Shown here one piece after another: positions 1 to 7,726 of a DNA stretch of 64,000 bases; the first letter of the stretch is position 1; each line of letters begins with the position of its first letter. The notes beneath the pieces were generated by a model that saw only the letters and a program-made list of their open reading frames with translations, was not told the origin of the DNA and ran no database searches. The position numbers and the translations under genes are program-made. Source of the DNA: Oceanicola sp. D3. GTDB lineage: Bacteria > Pseudomonadota > Alphaproteobacteria > Rhodobacterales > Rhodobacteraceae. The stretch is from assembly GCF_006351965.1 (NCBI RefSeq), contig NZ_CP040932.1, positions 2,170,001-2,234,000 of the forward strand. The letters are read 5' to 3'.

Positions 1-1064
1 ACAGGCACCGCCACGGCGGCGAGCCGGGCCAGCAGGGCCAGCGCGATGGCGGAGACTGCAGAGACGAGGAAGCTGGCGTCGAAGGTGACGGCGAAGATCT
101 CTACCCCGATCAGCAGGAAGAGCACGGCGTTGAGGATCTCGTCGATCAGTTTCCAGAAGGCATCGACATATTCGCGGGTTTCCGAGGACATCGCATCGCG
201 GTAGCTGACCTCACCGACGAGCAGCCCGGCGCAGACCGCCATGATCGGGGCGGAGACGTGCAGCCAGATCGCCAGCTCGTAGCCGCCGAAGGCCAGCGCG
301 AGGGTGATGAGCACCTCAAGCGAGTAGTCGTTGATCCGGCGCATGACCCGCCATGTAAGCCAGCCGAGGATCATCCCCAAGGCCGCGCCGCCCAGCGCCT
401 CTTGGGCAAAGAGCACGGCGGCGCCGGTGAGCGCGTCGGCGGTGCTTAACGTGTGCTCTGCGCCGTGGGCCGCGGCTTCACTCTCGCCATGACCACCCGC
501 GCCGGGAAAGGCGAGGCCGATGAGGACGAGGAAGACGACATAGCCCACGCCGTCATTGAACAGGCTTTCGCCGGCGATCTTGGTTTCCAGCCGCTTGTTC
601 AGGTTGGCCTCGCGCAGCACGCCCAGCACCGCCACCGGATCGGTGGGCGAAATCAGCGCGCCGAACACGAGCGCGATCATCAGCGGCATGCCGGTGATCC
701 ACGAAAAGCCCACGCCCGCGATGACGGTGGAGAGGCCGACGCCGATGGTGGCCATCATCAGCACGGCGGGCCATTCGGCGCGCAGATCGGCGATTTTGAC
801 GTGGAGCGCCCCGGCGAAGAGCAGGAGGCCGAGCATGCCCTCAAGCAAGGCATCGGAAAACTCGATGCCTTTCACAACGGCAGTGATGCTCTCTTCGACG
901 GTGGAGGCGGGATAAATGAAATCAAAGGCCAGAACGCCGAGCGAGGCCAGCAGCGCCACGACGAGGATGCCGATGGCGGAGGGCAGCTTGAACACCAAGT
1001 AGTTGATGGTGCCGAAGGCGGCGGCGAGCACGATGAGCAGCGAAGCGATCTGGAGGAGGGTCAT
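1..1064 (-). CDS. CPA1-family Na+/H+ (cation:proton) antiporter, 3' end cut by the window
   Basis: The reading frame runs without a stop from an ATG at 1064 to the window edge (354 codons), so the C-terminus is missing. The protein is almost entirely hydrophobic helices, as in a 10-13 helix antiporter of the inner membrane. Residues 139-143 read SPTDP and residues 166-172 read ESLFNDG. This pair is diagnostic of NhaP/NhaA-type CPA1 exchangers and carries the ion-binding Asp/Asn-Asp. A histidine-rich loop follows at about residues 191-205. Known family role: exchange of cytoplasmic Na+ or K+ for protons, for pH and salt homeostasis. The gene is divergent from the EamA transporter with about 86 bp between starts. 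Ion specificity cannot be read from the sequence. Confidence 0.88.
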   Translation of the reverse strand, partial: MTLLQIASLLIVLAAAFGTINYLVFKLPSAIGILVVALLASLGVLAFDFIYPASTVEESITAVVKGIEFSDALLEGMLGLLLFAGALHVKIADLRAEWPAVLMMATIGVGLSTVIAGVGFSWITGMPLMIALVFGALISPTDPVAVLGVLREANLNKRLETKIAGESLFNDGVGYVVFLVLIGLAFPGAGGHGESEAAAHGAEHTLSTADALTGAAVLFAQEALGGAALGMILGWLTWRVMRRINDYSLEVLITLALAFGGYELAIWLHVSAPIMAVCAGLLVGEVSYRDAMSSETREYVDAFWKLIDEILNAVLFLLIGVEIFAVTFDASFLVSAVSAIALALLARLAAVAVP

Positions 1065-1150
1065 GGAACGTCTCTTGCTTGCGCCCCCTCGGGGCTTGTG
1101 AACATCTGGCGGGGCTGGCCCGGGATTGGGCTGTTATAGGCGAGGGGGCG

Positions 1151-2050
1151 ATGGAGCGGAAAGATCGAATTGATGCCTTCGGGGCCGCTTCGCTGGTGAC
1201 CTTCTCGTTGGTGCTCGGGTTTGGGCAGGTCATCATCAAGGTGGGCAATGAGGGGTTTGGCCCGGTGTTCTTTGCCGGGATGCGCTCGGTCGTCTCGCTT
1301 GCCTTTCTGCTCGGCTGGATGCGGCTGAGGGGCCTGCCGCTGGAGGTGGCGCGGCCGCTTTGGGGTGTGGGACTTGCGCTGGGGCTGTGCTTTTCGCTGG
1401 AGTTCCTGATGCTCTTCATCGCGCTCGATCTCACCACCGTGGCCCGCTCGGCGCTGATGTTTTACACCATGCCGGTGTGGCTGGCGCTAATGGCGCATTT
1501 TCTGCTGCCCGGCGAGCGGCTGACGGCGGTGAAGGCGGCCGGGCTGGCGCTGGCCTTTGCGGGCGTGTCGATTGCGCTGCTGAGCGGGCGGAGCGGCGGG
1601 CAGGGTGCCATAATCGGGGATATTTGCGCCTTGCTGGGGGCATGGGGCTGGGCGGGGATTGCCTTGATCGCCCGGGGCACGCGGATGCGGGAGGTGCGGG
1701 CGGAGAGCCAGCTGTTTTGGCAGCTTGTCGTCTCTGCCGTTGTACTCTTGGCCGTGGCTCCGCTGTTTGGCGCGGTGCTGCGAGAGCCGGGCCTGCTGCA
1801 TTGGGGCATTCTGGGCGTGCAGGGCGTGGTGATCTCGGGCGCGGCGTTTTTGTTCTGGATGTGGATCCTGAAGTATTACCCGGCGAGTTCGGTGGCGAGC
1901 TTTGGCTTCTTGACCCCGGTGTTTGCCGGTGTGCTGGGCTGGCTGGTGCTGGGTGAAGAGCTGCGGCCTGCGGTGCTGGTGGCGCTGGTGCTGGTGGCGG
2001 CGGGGCTTTGGCTGGTGAACCGCCCGGCGGGGCGGGTTCGGGTGGTTTGA
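1151..2050 (+). CDS. DMT-superfamily (EamA) transporter
   Basis: The protein has 299 residues and about ten hydrophobic helices arranged as two similar EamA halves, the usual size and build of a drug/metabolite exporter. The second half contains the helix-loop KYYPASSVASFGFLTPVF, typical of the second EamA repeat. I chose the ATG at 1151 because a GGGGG-rich Shine-Dalgarno lies just upstream and the protein then begins with a short basic N-terminus before helix 1; a TTG at 1079 would add 24 unlikely residues. Role by family: inner-membrane efflux of metabolites or amino acids. The substrate is unknown. It is convergent with selO. Confidence 0.85.
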   Translation: MERKDRIDAFGAASLVTFSLVLGFGQVIIKVGNEGFGPVFFAGMRSVVSLAFLLGWMRLRGLPLEVARPLWGVGLALGLCFSLEFLMLFIALDLTTVARSALMFYTMPVWLALMAHFLLPGERLTAVKAAGLALAFAGVSIALLSGRSGGQGAIIGDICALLGAWGWAGIALIARGTRMREVRAESQLFWQLVVSAVVLLAVAPLFGAVLREPGLLHWGILGVQGVVISGAAFLFWMWILKYYPASSVASFGFLTPVFAGVLGWLVLGEELRPAVLVALVLVAAGLWLVNRPAGRVRVV

Positions 2051-2071
2051 GGGGCCGAAAGGCGGCTGGGG

Positions 2072-3472
2072 TCAGGTGCCGCAGAAGGTGGCCTGAACCT
2101 CCTCGTGGGGTGCGGGCGGCAGGCGCAGATCCTCGGTGCCCTCAGGGGGATCGAAGGGGGTGGCCAGAGCTTTGATCAGCCGGGCGGATGGGCCGAGATC
2201 ACCTGACACGGCGGCTTGAATGGCCTCTTCTATGCGGTGGTTGCGCGGGATGATGGCGGGGTTGGCCCGCAGCATGACATCCTCGGACGGCGCACGGGCC
2301 TGCCATTTTGCGTGCCATGTGGCGAAGGGCAGGCTCTCGGGCAGGGGATTGTGGCCCTCGCTTAGCGCCCGGAAGGTGTTGGTGAAGTCGGCCTCTTCCT
2401 GTGCCATGAGTTCGAGCAGTTCGGTGATGAGGGGCAGGTCATCGGGCGTGGGCGTGGCAAGGCCGAGCTTGGCGCCGAAGCGGGCGAGGTAGGCGGCCTG
2501 ATAGCTGTCGCGGAAGGTGTTGACGCAGGCGGTGGCCTCGGGAATGGCCTCTTCGCCGCCCATGACGGGCAGGAGCGCGGAGGCGAGCTGGGCGAGGTTC
2601 CAACCGGCGATATTGGCTTGCTGATCATAGGCATAGCGGCCCATCCGGTCGATCGAGCTATAGACGGTTTGCGGGTGATACCTGTCGATAAAGGCGCAGG
2701 GGCCGTAGTCGATTGTCTGGCCCGATATCGCCATGTTGTCAGTGTTCATCACGCCGTGGATGAAGCCGAGGGACATCCAGTGGGCGACGAGCTGCGCCTG
2801 CGCTTGGACGACGGCGGCGAGCAGGCCCATTGGCCCGTCGGCCTCAGGGTAGTGGCGGTGCAGCGCGAAGGCGGCGAGCGCTTCCAGCGCCTCGGCATCG
2901 TTGCGGGCGGCGAAATACTGGAAGGTGCCGACACGGATGTGGCTGGCGGCCACGCGGGTGAGGATGGCACCGGGCAGCGGGCCCTCGCGGCGCACGGTTT
3001 CGCCCGTGGCCACGGCAGCGAGGGCGCGGGTTGTGGGCACGCCGAGGGCGTGCATCGCTTCGCTGACGATATACTCACGCAGCACCGGGCCGAGCCATGC
3101 CCGGCCATCGCCGGAGCGGGAAAACGGGGTGCGGCCGGAGCCTTTGAGCTGAAGGTCAAAGGTGCCATTGGGGGTTTCGATGTCGCCCAAAAGCAGCGCG
3201 CGGCCATCGCCAAGCTGGGGCGACCAGCCGCCGAACTGGTGCCCGGCGTAGACCTGCGCGATGGGGCTGTGCTGGGCCGGGGGCGCGTTGCCGGACAAAA
3301 GCGCAACGCCCTCGGGGGATTTCAGCGCCTCCGGGTCAAGGCCAAGCTCCTGCGCCAGCGGTTCGTTGAGCAGCAGCAGCTCGGGGGCGGCGACGGGGTC
3401 GGCCTCCTGCGCGTGAAAGAAGCGGGGGCCGAGCGCGGTGTAGCTTTGGGAGAGGGGGAGATGCAGGGTCAT
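2072..3472 (-). CDS. selO: SelO/YdiU family protein adenylyltransferase (pseudokinase fold)
   Basis: The protein has 466 residues. The SelO signature is clear: [12 protein letters not shown] at about 88-99, [19 protein letters not shown] at about 108-126 (ATP-binding lysine), TDNM at 244-247 and DYGP at 255-258 (metal-binding Asn and Asp). It ends in FCGT, where the cysteine sits at the place of the selenocysteine in animal SelO. Known function: transfer of AMP from ATP to Ser/Thr/Tyr of target proteins, linked to redox stress. Its start codon overlaps the stop of the upstream GNAT gene (ATGA, 3469-3472), so it is the last gene of a translationally coupled three-gene unit. It is slightly shorter than E. 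coli SelO (about 480 residues). Confidence 0.95.
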   Translation of the reverse strand: MTLHLPLSQSYTALGPRFFHAQEADPVAAPELLLLNEPLAQELGLDPEALKSPEGVALLSGNAPPAQHSPIAQVYAGHQFGGWSPQLGDGRALLLGDIETPNGTFDLQLKGSGRTPFSRSGDGRAWLGPVLREYIVSEAMHALGVPTTRALAAVATGETVRREGPLPGAILTRVAASHIRVGTFQYFAARNDAEALEALAAFALHRHYPEADGPMGLLAAVVQAQAQLVAHWMSLGFIHGVMNTDNMAISGQTIDYGPCAFIDRYHPQTVYSSIDRMGRYAYDQQANIAGWNLAQLASALLPVMGGEEAIPEATACVNTFRDSYQAAYLARFGAKLGLATPTPDDLPLITELLELMAQEEADFTNTFRALSEGHNPLPESLPFATWHAKWQARAPSEDVMLRANPAIIPRNHRIEEAIQAAVSGDLGPSARLIKALATPFDPPEGTEDLRLPPAPHEEVQATFCGT

Positions 3473-3936
3473 GCCTTGGGTGTGTTTCCGAGTTCCTTTG
3501 ACATGAGGAAATAGCGCTCGCGCGGCTGGAAGCCAGCGCGGGAGTAGAGCCGTTGGGCCTTGTCATTCTCGCGGTCGACTTCGAGATGCATGAACCGCAC
3601 GCCAGCCTGACCGAGGGCGGCCAAGACCTTGTGCAGCGCTTCCATGCCGATGCCACGGCCCCGGACGGAGGGGCGGACCCAAAATTCATCAATGAAGCCG
3701 TCGATGCCGCCGAGCTCGATGGCCCAGCCGAAGCAGACGCAGATATAGCCGACCGGCGCGCGGCGGGGGCCGATGAGGTAGATGGCACCGAGCGGGTTGC
3801 CCTCCAGCAAGGGCATGATGGCGCGGGCGCGGTGCTCGTCGCTCAGGTCCAGCCCGAGTTCCTGATGGAAGCGGTAGACCATGGAGAGCAGCCGCTCGGC
3901 GTCTTCCGGGGTGGCAAGGTGGATTTGGGCGCTCAT
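3469..3936 (-). CDS. GNAT-family N-acetyltransferase
   Basis: The protein has 155 residues, one GNAT domain. The acetyl-CoA binding motif A is visible as [20 protein letters not shown] (Q/RxxGxG/A type), followed by [20 protein letters not shown], the usual C-terminal strand-helix with the conserved Asn and Tyr. The start at 3936 overlaps the stop of the nucleoside hydrolase gene (ATGA, 3933-3936), and the stop overlaps the start of selO. The three genes are therefore probably one transcript with coupled translation. The acceptor substrate cannot be deduced; it could acetylate a small molecule or a protein N-terminus. Confidence 0.88.
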   Translation of the reverse strand: MSAQIHLATPEDAERLLSMVYRFHQELGLDLSDEHRARAIMPLLEGNPLGAIYLIGPRRAPVGYICVCFGWAIELGGIDGFIDEFWVRPSVRGRGIGMEALHKVLAALGQAGVRFMHLEVDRENDKAQRLYSRAGFQPRERYFLMSKELGNTPKA

Positions 3937-4874
3937 GGCAGGCGGGCCAGACGTTCGGTGAGCAGGGCGAAGAAACCGGGCGCGTCGATGGTGCCCATGA
4001 AGGTGGCGTTGGGTGCGCGGTCGGTGACGCCCCACCAATCGGCCACGGTCATGCCCCGGGTGAGCGGGCTTTGGGTTTCGATCTCGACGTTGATGTGCCG
4101 CCCGGTGAAGAGCGTTGGGTTGAGCAGGTAGGCGATGGTGGTTGGGTCGTGGAGGGGGCCGCCCTCGGAGCCGTATTTGGCCACGTCGAAGCGCTCGAAG
4201 AAGCCGACCCAGCCCGCCACGGCCCCGCCAGCGGCATTGCCGAGCGCCGCAAAGGCGGCGTGGCGGGGGCGGGTGACGAGGGCTTTGTGGGTGACGTCGA
4301 GCGACATGACGGTGATTGGGACGCCGGACTTGAACGTGATTTCAGCGGCTTCGGGATCGACGTAGATATTGAACTCGGCGGCGGGCGTGATGTTGCCGAC
4401 CTCGAAGTAGGCGCCGCCCATCAGCACGATCTCGGCGATCTTTGGCGCGATATCAGGCGCGCGCTGGAGGGCGGTGGCGATGTTGGTGAGCGGGCCGAGC
4501 GGGCAAAGGGTGACGGTGCCCGGTGCCTCTGCCCGGAGCGTTTCGATGATGAAATCGACCGCATGGGCGCTTTGCAGGGGGAGCTGCGGCGCGGGCAGAT
4601 CGGCCCCGTCGAGGCCGGTTTTGCCGTGGACGTGCTCGGCGGTGGTGAGGCTGTGGGCCAGTGGCTTTTCGCAGCCTGCGAAGACAGGCACATCGGTGCG
4701 GCCGGAGAGTTCGACCACCTTGCGGGCGTTGAGCGAGGTCAGCGCGAGCGGCACGTTGCCGGCGACGGCGGTGACGCCGAGAACCTCCAGCTCGGGCGAG
4801 GCGAGGGCCAGCAGGATGGCCACGGCGTCATCCTGTCCGGGGTCGGTATCTATGATGATCTTGCGGGGGGACAT
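3933..4874 (-). CDS. Inosine-uridine preferring nucleoside hydrolase
   Basis: The protein has 313 residues. Residues 9-17 read DTDPGQDDA, the calcium-binding DTDPGxDD signature of the family. Near the C-terminus GGPLHDPTTIAYL supplies the catalytic His and another metal-binding Asp. Known reaction: hydrolysis of the N-glycosidic bond of purine and pyrimidine ribonucleosides to base and ribose, for salvage. The ATG at 4874 is preceded by a GGAG-type Shine-Dalgarno. An open frame continues upstream to 5660, but it is proline/serine-rich antisense noise over the neighbouring gene. It is the first gene of the unit that continues into the GNAT and selO genes. Confidence 0.92.
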   Translation of the reverse strand: MSPRKIIIDTDPGQDDAVAILLALASPELEVLGVTAVAGNVPLALTSLNARKVVELSGRTDVPVFAGCEKPLAHSLTTAEHVHGKTGLDGADLPAPQLPLQSAHAVDFIIETLRAEAPGTVTLCPLGPLTNIATALQRAPDIAPKIAEIVLMGGAYFEVGNITPAAEFNIYVDPEAAEITFKSGVPITVMSLDVTHKALVTRPRHAAFAALGNAAGGAVAGWVGFFERFDVAKYGSEGGPLHDPTTIAYLLNPTLFTGRHINVEIETQSPLTRGMTVADWWGVTDRAPNATFMGTIDAPGFFALLTERLARLP

Positions 4875-5074
4875 GGGTGCTCCTTTGGGCGCGGAGAGTG
4901 GCGGCGAGGTGGCGGGATGTCCAGTGGGGGTGCGCGGGCTCGGCGGGTGCGCGCGGCGGCAAGGTTTGGGTGAGGGCAAGAAAATCGGCGCGGGCGCGCG
5001 TAAACCTTGATTTGGGGTTAATGCGGGGCGATGGGGGCGGTAAAGGCTGCGGGAGACACAGGCAGGGGACGGGT

Positions 5075-5953
5075 ATGCGGGCAGTGATGCGGGTGGTGGT
5101 GGTTTTGGGGCTTTTGGCCCTTGGGGCGAGCTTTGCCGGGCGCTGGTGGGCTTGGGGCGACAGTTTGGCGGTGGCGCGCAGCTGGGTGGGGCTTGGCGGG
5201 CTGGTTTGGCTGGCGCTGTGCGGTGCTGCAGGCGCGCTAACGTGGCGCTGGGTTGCTGCGCTGTGGCTAGTGGTGCTGGCGGCGCTTGCCCCGGTGGGGT
5301 GGGACAAGTGGCGGCCTGAGCCCGGCGGCGCGGCGGCGTTGGTGATCTATCAGAAGAACATGAACTTTCGGATGCCTTCGGTGGCACCGCTGGTGGAAGA
5401 TGTCCAAGCTGTCGGGCCCGATATGGTGACCCTTCAGGAAGTGGATGCGGAGAACCAAGCGGTGATGGCGGCGCTGGTAGAGCGCTACCCCGGCCAGCAT
5501 TATTGCGCATTCTCGGCGGTTGGGGGGCAGGCGGTGATGGCTCGCTGGCCTGCGCTGGAACGCCGGTGCGGCTATGGCTGGGCGGGGATGCAGGTGGATG
5601 CGCCGGGTGGCCCGGTTTGGCTGGTGTCATTGCACTTGCACTGGCCTGCGCCCCATTCACAACATGCGCATCTGGCCAAGGCCCTGCCGGAACTGGCGGC
5701 GCTGGAAGGGCCGGTGTTTTTGGGGGGAGACTTCAACATGGTGCCATGGTCGGGGGCGATGGCACGGGTGGAGGAGGCGATTGGCGCGCGGCACATGGGG
5801 CGGGCGCGGCTGAGCATTGAGCAGTTTGGCGGCAAGCTGTGGTTGCCGATCGACCATGTGCTGGCGCCGGAAGGCTGGGCCGGGCGGACGGTGATCCGGC
5901 CACAGCTTGGGTCGGATCACTTTGGGGTGGTTATGGAGTTGGTTGCGCCGTGA
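5075..5953 (+). CDS. Membrane-anchored endonuclease/exonuclease/phosphatase (EEP) family protein
   Basis: The protein has 292 residues. The first 75 form about three hydrophobic helices (roughly 5-22, 38-54, 58-74). An EEP domain then fills 85-292, with the metal and catalytic residues in order: N95 (QKNMNF), E122 (LQEVD), H187/H189 (SLHLHW), D219 and N221 (GGDFNMVP), D260-H261, and D281-H282 (GSDHFG). Family members hydrolyse phosphodiesters of nucleic acids, lipids or inositol phosphates. The topology puts the catalytic domain on a membrane anchor, probably facing the periplasm. The start at 5075 has a GGGGA-type Shine-Dalgarno; upstream in-frame codons belong to the divergent promoter region. 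Confidence 0.85.
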   Translation: MRAVMRVVVVLGLLALGASFAGRWWAWGDSLAVARSWVGLGGLVWLALCGAAGALTWRWVAALWLVVLAALAPVGWDKWRPEPGGAAALVIYQKNMNFRMPSVAPLVEDVQAVGPDMVTLQEVDAENQAVMAALVERYPGQHYCAFSAVGGQAVMARWPALERRCGYGWAGMQVDAPGGPVWLVSLHLHWPAPHSQHAHLAKALPELAALEGPVFLGGDFNMVPWSGAMARVEEAIGARHMGRARLSIEQFGGKLWLPIDHVLAPEGWAGRTVIRPQLGSDHFGVVMELVAP

Positions 5954-5964
5954 GCGCGGCGATG

Positions 5965-5990
5965 GGGTGGGCAGATTGCCCACCCTACGG
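5965..5990. repeat. Dispersed palindromic repeat, copy 1 of 3
   Basis: An 8-bp inverted repeat (GGGTGGGC at 5965-5972, GCCCACCC at 5978-5985) with an AGATT loop, followed by TACGG. The 25-base core from 5966 is identical to copies at 13662-13686 and 37961-37985. This copy lies between two convergent genes just after the EEP stop codon, where it could act as a transcript-end hairpin. Confidence 0.85.
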
Positions 5991-6007
5991 GATTGCGCCT
6001 AGCCCGA

Positions 6008-6802
6008 TCAGCCGTCGATGGCGGTGCCCATGATGGCGAGGCTCTTTTGGTAGACGGTGGCGGCGTTCCATTCCTTCAGGACGCGGAAGTTGTGGGTGCC
6101 TTCACCGTAGGGCTGGCCGGGCTTCCAGCCCTTGGCGCGCAGGTAGTTGGCGGTTGAGGCCAGCGCGTCGGACGGGTTGTTGAGATCAAGACGCCCGTCT
6201 CCGTTGCCGTCCACGCCGTATTTGAGCGCATTGCCGGGCAGAAACTGGGTGTGGCCCAGCTCGCCGTGCTTGGCGCCGATGGCATTGGGGGACATGATCC
6301 CGCGGTCGATCATTTTGAGCGCGGCAATGGCGTGGGGCAGGAAGAAGGCCGGGCGGCGGCAGTCATAGGCCAGCGTAACGGTGGCGTTCAGCACGTTGCT
6401 GTCGCCCATGAAATTGCCAAAGCCGGTTTCCATCCCGTGGATCGCGATGATGACGCCGGCGGGCACGCCGAAGCGGCTTTGCAGGCCGTTGTAATAGTTG
6501 GCATTGCGGGCGCGGCGCTTTTTGCCTTGGGCGATGATGGTGTTGGAGCCGCGGATCTGCATGAATTTTTGCAGGGAGTATTTGAAGCTCTTCTGGTTGC
6601 GGTCGGCGGCGATGGTGCGTTTGGCGTAGCGTGTTTGCGCGAGGGCTTGCAGGCCGCGCTGGCCAACGCCGTTTTGCTGGGCCACCTTGGCAAAGTCGGC
6701 CTTCCAGGCCTCAAAACCATTCGCGTTTTTGCCGCACCCGATGGCGGATGCGGCGGCTGGCGCAAGGGCAAGGAGGGCAGCGGCAAGGAAGGGTTTGAAC
6801 AT
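6008..6802 (-). CDS. Exported lytic murein transglycosylase, MltB-like (SLT_2 domain)
   Basis: The protein has 264 residues. Residues 1-20 form a signal peptide (basic start, hydrophobic core, ASA cleavage site). The SLT_2/MltB catalytic region is seen in AIHGMETGFGNFMGDSNVLN, with E125 as the probable catalytic acid, then the conserved HGELGHTQFLPGNALKYGVDGNGDGRLDLNNP block. MltB enzymes cut the MurNAc-GlcNAc bond of peptidoglycan and form a 1,6-anhydro product in the periplasm. Most family members have W or another aromatic residue where this protein has H two residues before the ME. There is no lipobox, so the protein should be soluble or loosely attached. Confidence 0.9.
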   Translation of the reverse strand: MFKPFLAAALLALAPAAASAIGCGKNANGFEAWKADFAKVAQQNGVGQRGLQALAQTRYAKRTIAADRNQKSFKYSLQKFMQIRGSNTIIAQGKKRRARNANYYNGLQSRFGVPAGVIIAIHGMETGFGNFMGDSNVLNATVTLAYDCRRPAFFLPHAIAALKMIDRGIMSPNAIGAKHGELGHTQFLPGNALKYGVDGNGDGRLDLNNPSDALASTANYLRAKGWKPGQPYGEGTHNFRVLKEWNAATVYQKSLAIMGTAIDG

Positions 6803-6949
6803 CGGAAAATACCTCGTGAAAATGACGTCTGTGACAGGTTAATCGGTGGGCTGTAAATGGCCAAGTCACAAAGCGGCTATGGCGGAAACTTGCCGGGGCG
6901 GCCCAGGCAAGAGAGGCACCAAGAGAGGCGGCGAGAGAGGCGTGTGGAG

Positions 6950-7711
6950 ATGAGCGTGATTTTGCAGGAGCGGTTGGGCGCGTTGCCGCCGGCGTTTGGG
7001 CGGCTGCCGGGCGCGGCCCCGCTGGATATGGAGCGGTGGCTCATGGTCGATGAGGCTTATGGGGCGCAGATGGCCGAGCGGGAGCGGCTTTTGGCGGAGC
7101 GGCGCAACGAGGTTGTGGCCCTGGAGGCGGGGCGCGAGCCGGTGGCGCTGGAGGCGCTGGAGATGGTGCTGGCGCATATCGCTGGCCGGGACGCGTGGCA
7201 AGTGGAGGGGCGGCGCGTGCGCTGCCCCGATGGCCGCCGGGTGGAGGTGGATGAGGAAGATCCGCTGGGCAGTTTGGGGCGGCTGATTACCGAGGACATC
7301 TGCCTGCTGGAGGCGCGGGACGGCGCGCAGGTGCTGGTGGGGGCCGTGCTGTGCTTTCCGTCCCGCTGGGTGCTGGCGGAGAAGATGGGCCGGGCGATGC
7401 TGCGCATTCACGCGCCAGTGGAGGTGTATGGCGAGGAGCTGAACACGCGGGTGGAGCGGATGATGGTGGCCCTGAAACCGGGGCGGGGCCTGTGGCGGGC
7501 CAATGGGCATTTTCACTCTGACCCGAGCCTGTTTTATCCGCGCGCGGAGGTGGCGGAAAAGAAGTGGGAGCCGGAGGCGCGGTATTTCAGGAGTGAGCGG
7601 CAGGCGCTGATCCGGATGCCGCAGACGGGGGCAACGCTGTTTTCCATCCACACGACGGTGGTGGAGGCAACGGCGCTGAGCGCGGCGCAGCGGGCTTTGG
7701 TGGGCGGGTAG
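6950..7711 (+). CDS. DUF3445 / heme-dependent oxidative N-demethylase-like protein
   Basis: The protein has 253 residues. The pattern matches DUF3445: an N-terminal ERLLAERRNEVVALE region, then LGRLITEDICLLE, then LCFPSRWVLAEKMGRAMLRIHAPV, then ERMMVALKPGRGLWRANGHF, and LFSIHTTVVE at the end. Characterised members of this family carry heme with an embedded PAS fold and take part in oxidative demethylation of methylamines. No partner gene of a dimethylamine monooxygenase is nearby, so the substrate is open. The ATG at 6950 has a GGAG-like Shine-Dalgarno (GTGGAGATG). An upstream in-frame ATG at 6857 would add an unusual Arg/Glu-rich stretch and is rejected. Confidence 0.8.
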   Translation: MSVILQERLGALPPAFGRLPGAAPLDMERWLMVDEAYGAQMAERERLLAERRNEVVALEAGREPVALEALEMVLAHIAGRDAWQVEGRRVRCPDGRRVEVDEEDPLGSLGRLITEDICLLEARDGAQVLVGAVLCFPSRWVLAEKMGRAMLRIHAPVEVYGEELNTRVERMMVALKPGRGLWRANGHFHSDPSLFYPRAEVAEKKWEPEARYFRSERQALIRMPQTGATLFSIHTTVVEATALSAAQRALVGG

Positions 7712-7726
7712 CGGAGAACCTAGCGC

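Noticed and set aside
3933-5660. Extended 575-codon version of the nucleoside hydrolase gene
   Set aside because: The first 260 codons are a Pro/Ser/Ala-rich antisense reading of the EEP gene; the family signature starts right after ATG 4874.
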